Source of the DNA: BD2-11 clade cluster bacterium bin43
GTDB taxonomy: Bacteria > Gemmatimonadota > Gemmatimonadetes > Longimicrobiales > Gaopeijiaceae
Direction of reading: 5' to 3'
NCBI GenBank assembly: GCA_002238605.1
Contig: MPMR01000005.1
Span: 62,001-126,000 of the forward strand
Length of the DNA: 64,000 nucleotides
Below are positions 55,646 through 62,146 of the stretch, piece after piece. Positions within the stretch are counted from its first letter, which is position 1. Each line of letters starts with the position of its first letter. The position numbers were made by a program, and so were the translations under genes. The notes under the pieces were generated by a model. The model had not been told where the DNA came from and searched no databases. It saw only the letters and a program-made list of their open reading frames with translations.

Positions 55646-56974
55646 ATGGCCACCAAAGTGCACATGGAAGCCCTCTCGCCCACCATGGAAGAGGGGCAGG
55701 TCGTCAGGTGGCTCAAGGCGGAGGGTGACCGGATCGCGGCCGGCGAACTGCTGGCCGAGATCGAGACCGACAAGGCGACCATGGAACTCGTTGCGCGCGG
55801 CGACGGCGTGTTGCGGGCCATCCTGCTGAACCAGGGACAGACGGCGCCCGTGGGAGACGTGATCGCCGTCATCGCGGCCGATGACGAAGATGTGTCGGAC
55901 CTGGTGGCGGCGGCGGCCCCGGCTTCGACGGCATCCCCGGCCACGGAGACCGAGGAGGAGCCTGTTCGGGCGGCAGCGCCTTCATCAACGGCTCCCACCA
56001 GCACGCCACCTCCCGGCACACCGCCTTCAACCACGCCGCCAGGTGGCCCGCAGCCCGCACCGCCGGTGGTCCAGGCGACCCTTCCGGCAGAGCCGGCTGC
56101 CGAGGCCCGCAAGGACGGTGAACGGCTGAGGGCGTCACCCCTCGCCCGCCGCCTGGCCCGGGAGGCCGGGCTCCGCCTGGAGGCGGTCGTGGGGTCCGGG
56201 CCCCGGGGCAGAATCGTCAAGCGGGACATCGAGGCCGCGCTGGCCGCCGGGACGGCGACGGCTCCCGCGCCCAGGCCGGACGTCCCGGGCGAGGATTTCG
56301 TGGACGTCCCGCTCACGCAGATACGCAAGACGATCGCGCGCCGGCTGGTCGAGTCCCTGGGGCCAGTGCCGCACTTCTTCCTCACGGCCGATGTCGACAT
56401 GGCCCGGGCAACCGAGCTGCGCCAGCAGTTCAACGAGCTCGAGCTTGGCGCGCGCATCTCCTTCAACGACATCGTCATCAAGGCGACGGCGCTTGCGCTG
56501 GCCCGCCATCCCGAGTGCAACGCGTGGTGGGGTGGCGATCACGTCCGCAGACACAACCGCGTGCACATCGGCGTCGCGGTGGCCATCGACGACGGTCTCA
56601 TCACTCCGGTGGTGCGGGATGCCCATGCGCGCCCGATCGCCGAAATGTCGAACGAGGTGAAGGAGCTGGCGGCCCTGGCGCGAGCGAAGCGGCTGACGCC
56701 GGAGCAGTACACGGGATCCACCTTCTCCATCTCCAACCTGGGGATGTTCGGGATCGAGCAGTTCACCGGGGTCATCAACCCGCCCGAGGCTGGAATCCTG
56801 GCCGTGGGCGCGGTCGAGGATCGGCCGGTGGCGGCCGATGGTCAGGTCGTAGTGCGTCGTCGCATGCGCATGACGATGAGCTGCGACCACCGGATCATCG
56901 ACGGGGCCCAGGGCGCGCGCTTCCTCGCCACGCTGAAGGACATCCTGGAGAAACCGTTGAGCGTGCTGCTCTAG
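55646..56974 (+). CDS. pdhC: Dihydrolipoamide acetyltransferase (E2)
   Basis: A 442-aa E2. One lipoyl domain (1-80) has the lipoylated Lys43 in 'IETDKATMELVARG'; a Pro/Thr/Ala linker follows; the E1/E3-binding domain is at about 155-190 ('ASPLARRLAREAGLRLEAVV'); the catalytic domain ends with 'MSCDHRIIDGAQGARFLATL' carrying the active His and Asp. It is made next to lipA, which lipoylates it. No E3 (dihydrolipoamide dehydrogenase) gene follows. Confidence 0.95.
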   Translation: MATKVHMEALSPTMEEGQVVRWLKAEGDRIAAGELLAEIETDKATMELVARGDGVLRAILLNQGQTAPVGDVIAVIAADDEDVSDLVAAAAPASTASPATETEEEPVRAAAPSSTAPTSTPPPGTPPSTTPPGGPQPAPPVVQATLPAEPAAEARKDGERLRASPLARRLAREAGLRLEAVVGSGPRGRIVKRDIEAALAAGTATAPAPRPDVPGEDFVDVPLTQIRKTIARRLVESLGPVPHFFLTADVDMARATELRQQFNELELGARISFNDIVIKATALALARHPECNAWWGGDHVRRHNRVHIGVAVAIDDGLITPVVRDAHARPIAEMSNEVKELAALARAKRLTPEQYTGSTFSISNLGMFGIEQFTGVINPPEAGILAVGAVEDRPVAADGQVVVRRRMRMTMSCDHRIIDGAQGARFLATLKDILEKPLSVLL

Positions 56975-57040
56975 CAGGCCCGCAGACGAACTCCGCCCGG
57001 CGTTTGCGCGGGTCCGTCCCAGGGGCCGCCAGAGTTCCCG

Positions 57041-57601
57041 TCAGCCGGAAGCGGGTGCCTTCTTCAACCTGTCGAAGAACTTCGCCCGCGCTTTCGCGAC
57101 CTTGGGCGCCACCACCGCGCGACAGTATCCCTGGCCCGGATTGCGAGCGAAGTAGTCGCGGTGATAGGCCTCGGCGGGGAAGAACCGACCGGCCGGAACC
57201 AGCTCGGTCACGATCGGCGAACGCCACACTCCCTCGTCCTCGAGCCCCGCGATCACCTCGCGTGCCACCCCTTCCTGCTCCGCCGAATGATGGAAGATGG
57301 CCGAACGGTACTGGGTGCCCACGTCGGCTCCCTGGCGGTTCAGGGTGGTGGGATCGTGAATCGTGAAGAAGACCTGGAGCAGCTCCCGGAACGAGATCTC
57401 GTCCGGCGAGAACATGATGCGGACCACTTCGGCGTGCCCGGTGGAACCGGTGCAGACCTGCTGGTAGGTCGGCTGGCGCACGTGTCCGCCGGCGTACCCC
57501 GAGTCCACCCGCCGCACGCCCCGCAACTCCAGGTATACCGCCTCCAGGCACCAGAAACATCCCCCGGCCAGCGTCGCGGTCTCGAGCCCCTTCTCGCTCA
57601 T
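57041..57601 (-). CDS. msrA: Peptide methionine-S-sulfoxide reductase MsrA
   Basis: A 186-aa MsrA that repairs oxidised methionine. The catalytic motif is GCFWCLE with Cys15 (nucleophile) and Cys18; a further cysteine in 'PGQGYCRAVVAPK' is a resolving candidate. 'VDSGYAGGHVRQPTYQQVCT' and 'YRSAIFHHSAEQ' are typical. No MsrB is fused or adjacent. Convergent with pdhC. Confidence 0.96.
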   Translation of the reverse strand: MSEKGLETATLAGGCFWCLEAVYLELRGVRRVDSGYAGGHVRQPTYQQVCTGSTGHAEVVRIMFSPDEISFRELLQVFFTIHDPTTLNRQGADVGTQYRSAIFHHSAEQEGVAREVIAGLEDEGVWRSPIVTELVPAGRFFPAEAYHRDYFARNPGQGYCRAVVAPKVAKARAKFFDRLKKAPASG

Positions 57602-57785
57602 CTCGATCGGTCGCCTCCTTCAAGAGCCGTCTGCTTGCAGCTATTATTCGCCGCACTCGTTCCCTCCCCGCGCCCGTGATCGCGGACGGATCCTTCCTGG
57701 AGAGGTTGCCGTGCTGCCGGAAGCCGTGAAGATGACCGCAGAGCGTCAGCGCTACAAGGGGACTTGTGCGCAGGGAGGATTGTGG

Positions 57786-59111
57786 ATGGGCGGAGGACGC
57801 CTGCGCGCCCCGTGCCTGATGGCGGCGGCCATCGTCATTCCGGTGCTCTGGCTGGCTGGCTGCGCCGCCGTGCAACAGGCGCCCGCAGGCGGCGGATCGG
57901 TTGGGGCGGCCACGACCGTCGAGTCGGGCCCGGCCGGCGGCCGCAACGACCCCCGCCATCTCGCCAAGCCCTACGTGGTGGTGGTGTCGTTCGATGGTTT
58001 TCGGCACGACTACATCGAGAGGTTCGACACGCCCAACTTCGACCGCGTGGCGGCCGGGGGCGCTCGCGCCGATGGGCTGATCCCGGTTTTCCCTTCGCTG
58101 ACCTTCCCCGCACACTACTCCATCGCAACCGGGCTCTATCCGGGAACCCATGGGCTGGTCGCCAACACCTTCCATGACCGGGAACTCGATCGCACCTATT
58201 CCCTCTCGGACCGGGAGACCGTGGAGGACGGGGAATGGTACGGAGGAGAGCCGATCTGGGTGACCGCGGAGAAGCAGGGCATGGTGAGCGCGGCCTTCTA
58301 TTTCGTCGGATCCGAAGCCGACGTACAGGACATTCGGCCCAGTTACTGGAAGCGCTTCGACCCGATCATTCCTAACCAAGTGCGCGTCGATACGGTCCTG
58401 ACCTGGCTCGCCCTTGCCGAGCAGGAGCGACCCCATCTCGTCTCCCTGTATTTCGCCGAAGCCGACTACGCCGGACACCGGTTCGGCCCCGGCGAGAGCC
58501 CGGAACTGGCACAGGCGGTCGCGCAGGTGGACCAGGCGCTCGGACGTCTCCTGGACGGTCTGGATGAACTTCCCCACGGCGACCAGGTCTTCGTCCTGCT
58601 GGTCTCCGACCACGGTATGAGCGAGGTCCTTTCCGAGGGGCACTACGCGGTCGACGAAATCGCGGACCTGTCCGGGGTTCGGCTGACGTCCGACGGAACC
58701 GTGGGCATCCTGTTCGTGGAGGGGGGCGAGGAGCGCATCGAGGAACTGCGCACACAACTCGACGAGGGGATGCCGGAGGCGGAGGTCTACCGGCCCGGCG
58801 CAGCTCCAGAGCGACTTCGCCTCAAAGGTCATCCTCGCTTCGGGGATCTGGTGATCGTTCCGGAGGAGGGGTACACGATCGGCATCGGACCTCGCCGGGG
58901 CAGCAGCCGGGGGATGCACGGATGGGATCCCCGGTTCCGGTCCATGCACGGCATCTTCCTTGTTAAGGGGCCCGGCATCGAGGGGGGCACGCGGCTTCCC
59001 CCGATCGAAGGGGTGGACATCTATCCCTTCATGGCCCGGGTGCTCGGTCTCCAGCCTGCCGACGGAATCGAGGGCGATCCGGAGGCGCTGGCGGGGTTGG
59101 GTCGCCGTTAG
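57786..59111 (+). CDS. NPP-type nucleotide pyrophosphatase/phosphodiesterase lipoprotein
   Basis: A 441-aa alkaline phosphatase superfamily enzyme. ATG 57786 is chosen because it opens a lipoprotein signal with lipobox LAGC at Cys26 and has GGGAGG upstream; in-frame starts at 57711 and 57732 would bury the signal. The NPP motifs are 'VVSFDGFRHDYIERFDTPNF', the Thr-nucleophile 'PVFPSLTFPAHYSIATGLYP', 'LYFAEADYAGHRFGP', 'VLLVSDHGMSEV' and 'MHGWDPRFRSMHGIF'. It should cleave nucleotide or phospholipid phosphodiesters outside the cytoplasm. Confidence 0.9.
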   Translation: MGGGRLRAPCLMAAAIVIPVLWLAGCAAVQQAPAGGGSVGAATTVESGPAGGRNDPRHLAKPYVVVVSFDGFRHDYIERFDTPNFDRVAAGGARADGLIPVFPSLTFPAHYSIATGLYPGTHGLVANTFHDRELDRTYSLSDRETVEDGEWYGGEPIWVTAEKQGMVSAAFYFVGSEADVQDIRPSYWKRFDPIIPNQVRVDTVLTWLALAEQERPHLVSLYFAEADYAGHRFGPGESPELAQAVAQVDQALGRLLDGLDELPHGDQVFVLLVSDHGMSEVLSEGHYAVDEIADLSGVRLTSDGTVGILFVEGGEERIEELRTQLDEGMPEAEVYRPGAAPERLRLKGHPRFGDLVIVPEEGYTIGIGPRRGSSRGMHGWDPRFRSMHGIFLVKGPGIEGGTRLPPIEGVDIYPFMARVLGLQPADGIEGDPEALAGLGRR

Positions 59112-59220
59112 GCGCAGCCTCCGAGCCGCTTTCGGGGGCACCTCGGAGGTGTGAGAATTCGGGCCTGGCACCACGGGGCCGGGGGGCCGGTGGAGGTCCG
59201 TTTTTTCTGCCGACCTCCGC

Positions 59221-59249
59221 TTGACACGCTTCGCGGGATTGCTTTACCT
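59221..59249 (+). promoter_or_regulatory. Promoter of the tRNA array (tRNA-fMet)
   Basis: A perfect -35 TTGACA (59221-59226) and TTACCT (59244-59249) 17 bp apart lie 12 bp before the tRNA-fMet gene. Confidence 0.5.
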
Positions 59250-59261
59250 TTCGCTTCTCGT

Positions 59262-59335
<74 letters not shown>

Positions 59336-59343
59336 CTTGAAAG

Positions 59344-59365
59344 CGCCGCCGAATGGCGGCGTTTT
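59344..59365 (+). terminator. Intrinsic terminator after tRNA-fMet
   Basis: Stem CGCCGCC / GGCGGCG with loop GAAT followed by TTTT (59362-59365). It ends the initiator tRNA transcript, separating it from the rest of the array. Confidence 0.75.
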
Positions 59366-59575
59366 CCACGTAGCAGGACGGTTTGACGCAGGCAACAACA
59401 CAGGAGACCGAGGCGAAGATCATGCCGGAAGCGACCGAAATCCGTCGGCCGTGGGCCTTCCAGAGGCCGGGCCGCGCGCGGGCGCTTCGCTGGTTTCCGT
59501 CCGATACGTGGTCGAGCCCTCGCGGGCGGGGAAGCGGGACTCGCCGGTAGCCCCCGGCAGACTCCCGACCCAGCC

Positions 59576-59606
59576 GCCCGCACCGAAAAGGTTCGGGCGT
59601 TTTTTT
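59576..59606 (+). terminator. Intrinsic terminator abutting tRNA-Phe
   Basis: GCCCGCACC (59576-59584) and GGTTCGGGC (59590-59598) form an 8-of-9 bp stem with loop GAAAA, followed by a T-rich run that ends at 59606, the base before tRNA-Phe. No confident gene lies between this and the previous terminator. Confidence 0.7.
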
Positions 59607-59679
59607 GGCCAGGTAGCTCAGTTGGTAGAGCACGCGACTGAAAATCGCGGTGTCGGCGGTTCGATTCCGCCCCTGGCCA
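59607..59679 (+). tRNA. tRNA-Phe (GAA)
   Basis: Acceptor GGCCAGG pairs with CCTGGCC; anticodon loop CTGAAAA gives GAA; T arm GGCGG-TTCGATT-CCGCC. Discriminator A. It begins directly after the T-run of a terminator. Confidence 0.96.
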
Positions 59680-59722
59680 TCTACCGGCTCACCGGCCGGA
59701 GGATGGCCGGGTGTGTGCGCGG

Positions 59723-59795
59723 GGGTCCGTAGCTCAACTGGTAGAGCACCGGTCTCCAAAACCGGGGGTTGGGGGTTCGAGTCCCTCCGGGCCTG
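59723..59795 (+). tRNA. tRNA-Trp (CCA)
   Basis: Acceptor GGGTCCG pairs with CGGGCCT (two G-T pairs); loop TCTCCAA within CCGGT/ACCGG gives anticodon CCA; discriminator G, as expected for Trp. Confidence 0.95.
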
Positions 59796-59811
59796 TACAA
59801 CTGGGGGGAGA

Positions 59812-59883
59812 GCCCTCATCGTCTAACGGCTAGGACACCACTCTTTCAAGGTGGCGGTCGGGGTTCGATTCCCCGTGAGGGCG
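59812..59883 (+). tRNA. tRNA-Glu (TTC)
   Basis: Acceptor GCCCTCA pairs with TGAGGGC; loop CTTTCAA gives TTC; T arm CGGGG-TTCGATT-CCCCG; discriminator G. Confidence 0.96.
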
Positions 59884-59913
59884 TTTGGAAGGACGCGCCA
59901 AGAGCGCGAAACA

Positions 59914-59987
59914 GGGGCTGTAGCTCAGTTGGTTAGAGTGCCGGTCTGTCACACCGGAGGCCGCGGGTTCGAGTCCCGTCAGCCCCG
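59914..59987 (+). tRNA. tRNA-Asp (GTC)
   Basis: Acceptor GGGGCTG pairs with CAGCCCC; anticodon stem CCGGT/ACCGG around loop CTGTCAC gives GTC; discriminator G. Confidence 0.96.
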
Positions 59988-60028
59988 CTTGTTTGTTTCT
60001 TGACAAATCGGGTCATCGGCGAAGGATC

Positions 60029-60101
60029 GGGGCCGTAGCTCAGTTGGGAGAGCGCCTGAATGGCATTCAGGAGGTCAGGGGTTCGATTCCCCTCGGCTCC
60101 A
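60029..60101 (+). tRNA. tRNA-Ala (GGC)
   Basis: Acceptor GGGGCCG pairs with CGGCTCC, including the G3-T70 wobble that marks alanine tRNAs; loop ATGGCAT gives GGC; discriminator A. Confidence 0.96.
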
Positions 60102-60130
60102 TGGCGCAGTCTGTTCGCGAAGGCGAGCGA

Positions 60131-60215
60131 GCTCGGATGGCGGAATTGGTAGACGCGCAGGATTCAGGATCCTGTGGGGGTTAACCCCGTGAGGGTTCGA
60201 GTCCCTCTCCGAGCA
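60131..60215 (+). tRNA. tRNA-Leu (CAG)
   Basis: An 85-nt class II tRNA. Acceptor GCTCGGA pairs with TCCGAGC; stem CAGGA/TCCTG with loop TTCAGGA gives CAG; the long variable arm GGGGTTAACCCC is evident; discriminator A. Confidence 0.96.
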
Positions 60216-60264
60216 TGACAGGCCGCGGCGGCAAGCGGCGGCAGCGTTTCGATGGAGGACATTT

Positions 60265-60348
60265 GCCCACGTGCTGGAATTGGTAGACAGGCTGGTTTGA
60301 GGGACCAGTGTCGGAAACGGCGTACAGGTTCGAGTCCTGTCGTGGGCA
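60265..60348 (+). tRNA. tRNA-Leu (GAG)
   Basis: An 84-nt class II tRNA. Acceptor GCCCACG pairs with CGTGGGC; stem CTGGT/ACCAG with loop TTGAGGG gives GAG; variable arm around GTCGGAAACGGC; discriminator A. Confidence 0.95.
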
Positions 60349-60400
60349 CTTGCCGGCCATCAACGGTCGGCCTTCCTTGCCGAAGGCGGTCGGCAAATCA

Positions 60401-60474
60401 GCGCCCGTAGCTCAATTGGACAGAGCGCTTGACTACGGATCAAGAGGTTGGGGGTTCGAGTCCTCCCGGGCGTA
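60401..60474 (+). tRNA. tRNA-Arg (ACG)
   Basis: Acceptor GCGCCCG pairs with CGGGCGT (one G-T); stem CTTGA/TCAAG with loop CTACGGA gives ACG, which needs A34-to-inosine editing by TadA. Discriminator A. Confidence 0.96.
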
Positions 60475-60519
60475 TTCCCCTCCGGGGGAGGTGAAGGCCA
60501 GGACCTGTTTTCCGGCCGA

Positions 60520-60593
60520 GGGCGCGTAGCTCAGCTGGTTAGAGCGCTACGTTGACATCGTAGAGGTCAGAGGTTCGAGTCCTCTCGCGCCCA
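60520..60593 (+). tRNA. tRNA-Val (GAC)
   Basis: Acceptor GGGCGCG pairs with CGCGCCC; stem CTACG/CGTAG with loop TTGACAT gives GAC; discriminator A. Confidence 0.96.
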
Positions 60594-60630
60594 TGCGCCG
60601 ACGCGGCATCCGTGGAGGCGAGCAGGGGCA

Positions 60631-60703
60631 GGGGCCGTAGCTCAGTTGGGAGAGCGCAGCGTTCGCAACGCTGAGGTCAGGGGTTCGATTCCCCTCGGCT
60701 CCA
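60631..60703 (+). tRNA. tRNA-Ala (CGC)
   Basis: Acceptor GGGGCCG pairs with CGGCTCC with the G3-T70 wobble; loop TTCGCAA gives CGC; discriminator A. Nearly identical to the tRNA-Ala (GGC) gene outside the anticodon arm, suggesting duplication. Confidence 0.96.
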
Positions 60704-60746
60704 TTCCCGGTTGGCCGGCGAGATTCGCGAGGCGGTCGGTATGGTC

Positions 60747-60819
60747 GCCACCATAGCTCAGCTGGTAGAGCACGTCACTCGTAATGACGGGGTCGTCGGT
60801 TCGAATCCGACTGGTGGCT
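60747..60819 (+). tRNA. tRNA-Thr (CGT)
   Basis: Acceptor GCCACCA pairs with TGGTGGC; stem CGTCA/TGACG with loop CTCGTAA gives CGT; discriminator T. Confidence 0.95.
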
Positions 60820-60863
60820 TGCCGCTTGCCAGCCGGCCTGGCGAGCGTAAAATTGGGATTGGA

Positions 60864-60936
60864 TGCCCCGTGGTGTAACTGGCAACACGTCTGACTCTGG
60901 ATCAGAAGAGTCCTGGTTCGATCCCAGGCGGGGCAA
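60864..60936 (+). tRNA. tRNA-Gln (CTG)
   Basis: Acceptor TGCCCCG pairs with CGGGGCA, with the weak T1-A72 pair used by glutaminyl synthetase; stem TCTGA/TCAGA with loop CTCTGGA gives CTG; discriminator A. Confidence 0.95.
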
Positions 60937-60940
60937 TATC

Positions 60941-61026
60941 GGAGGGGTGGCCGAGTGGCTTAAGGCGGCGCCCTGCTAAGGCGTTGACCCGAGAGGGTCT
61001 CGTGGGTTCGAATCCCACCCCCTCCG
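60941..61026 (+). tRNA. tRNA-Ser (GCT)
   Basis: An 86-nt class II tRNA. Acceptor GGAGGGG pairs with CCCCTCC; stem GCGCC/GGCGT with loop CTGCTAA gives GCT; long variable arm CCCGAGAGGG; discriminator G. A 15-nt hairpin and then an inverted copy of its own 3' end follow. Confidence 0.96.
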
Positions 61027-61362
61027 CTTGCGGGCGAAGCCCGCGATCAGAGGGGGCGTGATTCGAACCCGGGGTTCGAGCCTCCGGTGCTTCGCATCCT
61101 CGGCTCACCTTCGGCCCGGCTGGCGCCGGCCTCGGTTGCGAATCCCGCGGGCAGATATCACCGGGCACGGTCGCGGGCCGCTATCCGAGTCCAGGATTGA
61201 GGTTGCCGGTCGGGCATCTCGTCCTGGGTTCTGAGGCCCCGGCTTCACTTCGTTCCTTGGGCGGGTTGCTTCTGACCTCGCGTCAGATATGCTCCGCTGC
61301 GGTCAAGCCGGCCGTGCTTCTCTCACCGGTTTCCCTGCAGGTTGTAGTGGCCACAATTGTTC
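61027..61362 (+). other. 336-bp gene-free spacer with tRNA-Ser-derived element
   Basis: No credible gene. It holds a tight hairpin GCGGGC-GAA-GCCCGC (61030-61044), the structured element at 61048-61152 and a degenerate second copy from about 61178 to 61290 (shared 'TTGAGGTTGC' block at 61197-61206, then decayed). Reading frames over it are by-products of tRNA-like sequence. Confidence 0.6.
61048..61152 (+). repeat. tRNA-Ser 3'-end-flanked structured element, copy 1
   Basis: A 105-nt unit. Its left end (61048-61069) is an inverted copy of the 22-nt 3' end of the upstream tRNA-Ser (19 of 22); its right end (61134-61152) is a direct partial copy with one extra G. The interior shares a 41-nt identical block (61078-61118) with copy 2 and forms two hairpins, one with stem GGCC(C)GGC/GCCGGCC. 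Confidence 0.7.
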
Positions 61363-61446
61363 GGACGGGTGGCCGAGTGGCTTAAGGCGCACGATTGGAA
61401 ATCGTGTGGGCTCACGCCCACGTGGGTTCGAATCCCACCCCGTCCG
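61363..61446 (+). tRNA. tRNA-Ser (GGA)
   Basis: An 84-nt class II tRNA. Acceptor GGACGGG pairs with CCCGTCC; stem CACGA/TCGTG with loop TTGGAAA gives GGA; variable arm GGGCTCACGCCC; discriminator G. Its last 22 nt reappear inverted 20 nt downstream. Confidence 0.96.
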
Positions 61447-61465
61447 CTGACGGCGGAGCCGCCCT

Positions 61466-61568
61466 CGGACGGGGTGGGCTTCGAACCCAGGGTTGAGCCT
61501 CCGGTGCTTCGCATCCTCGGCTCACCTTCGGCCCGCTGGCGCGGGCCTCGGTTGCGAATCCCACCCCG
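61466..61568 (+). repeat. tRNA-Ser 3'-end-flanked structured element, copy 2
   Basis: A 103-nt unit, the best preserved. The left end (61466-61487) is the inverted 3' end of tRNA-Ser (GGA), 21 of 22 identical; the right end (61550-61568) is a direct copy with one inserted G. Left and right ends pair as a long stem closing two hairpins; the stem GGCCCGC/GCGGGCC (loop TGGC) differs from copy 1 by compensating changes. Confidence 0.75.
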
Positions 61569-61589
61569 GGTGAGATACAACGGGACACG

Positions 61590-61694
61590 GTAGGCGGCCG
61601 GTCTTCGAACCTAGAGTTGAGGTTGCGGGCGCTTTGCGTCCCCGGCCCGCCTTCGGCACCGCTGCGCGGCCACTCGGCTGCGAATCCCACCCCG
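61590..61694 (+). repeat. tRNA-Ser 3'-end-flanked structured element, copy 3
   Basis: A 105-nt unit in tandem with copy 2. The right end (61676-61694, continuing to 61697) again copies the tRNA-Ser 3' end (CGAATCCCACCCCGTCC exact); the left end keeps only the CTTCGAACC core (61603-61611). The interior is diverged but keeps GC-rich hairpins (GCGGGC ... GCCCGC). Confidence 0.65.
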
Positions 61695-61826
61695 TCCTTG
61701 GTTCGGACGAGCTGGAGGCTTGGGAGGGCGAATCCTAGGCCCTTTCCGCCGGGGGAATCACCTTGCCGGGTGGGTGGAGCACCTGCCAATTGTTTGCATC
61801 GCCGTCTACGGGCGGCACCCACATTT

Positions 61827-61900
61827 CGGGGCGTGGCTCAGTCCGGTAGAGCGCTGCGTTCGGGTCGCAGAGGTCCCCGGTTCAAATCCGGGCGCCCCGA
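61827..61900 (+). tRNA. tRNA-Pro (CGG)
   Basis: Acceptor CGGGGCG pairs with CGCCCCG; stem CTGCG/CGCAG with loop TTCGGGT gives CGG; T arm CCCGG-TTCAAAT-CCGGG; discriminator A. Confidence 0.96.
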
Positions 61901-61957
61901 TTGAAGAACAGTTGGAGAAGATTCTCCGTCCTTGAGCCGATCGGCCCGGTTTCGTCC

Positions 61958-62040
61958 GGAGGCGTAGTCTAATTGGTAAGGCACCGCACTCGAAATGCGG
62001 CGGGCGAAAGCCCTTGGGGGTTCGAGTCCCCCCGCCTCCG
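61958..62040 (+). tRNA. tRNA-Ser (CGA)
   Basis: An 83-nt class II tRNA. Acceptor GGAGGCG pairs with CGCCTCC; stem CCGCA/TGCGG with loop CTCGAAA gives CGA; variable arm GGGCGAAAGCCC; discriminator G. Unlike the other two tRNA-Ser genes it is not followed by a tRNA-derived element. Last tRNA of the array. Confidence 0.95.
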
Positions 62041-62146
62041 CTGCCATTCCGGTGTCCGTCCCCGCGCCCTCCCATGACCGGTCGGGGCGACGATCATCAC
62101 GGTCGCAGCTGGCACATGGGCATCTGATCGCCGGGAGGTCCAGGCC

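Larger units (their letters stand above)
61447..61826 (+). other. 380-bp gene-free spacer with two tRNA-Ser-derived elements
   Basis: No credible gene. After a short hairpin (GGCG-GAGC-CGCC, 61052 is not involved; positions 61452-61463 here) come element copies 2 and 3 in tandem. From about 61710 to 61826 the sequence is unique and shows no supported feature. Confidence 0.6.

Noticed and set aside
59191-59218. GGAGGTC ... GACCTCC inverted repeat after the NPP gene as a terminator
   Set aside because: The T-run is inside the loop, not after the stem, so it does not fit the intrinsic terminator model in either direction.
59422-59550. 42-codon frame starting MPEATEIRRPW, compared with ribosomal protein S21
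   Set aside because: Only the first three residues look like S21; the rest is Arg/Trp-rich without similarity, and the ribosome-site spacing is too long.
60000-60028. TTGACA at 60000-60005 as promoter for tRNA-Ala (GGC)
   Set aside because: With normal spacing the -10 would end at about 60028 and transcription would start inside the tRNA.
61357-61593. Reading frame over tRNA-Ser (GGA) and the downstream repeat
   Set aside because: It is a translation of the tRNA and tRNA-derived sequence (typical 'VAEWLKAHDWKSCG' by-product), without a ribosome site or family.
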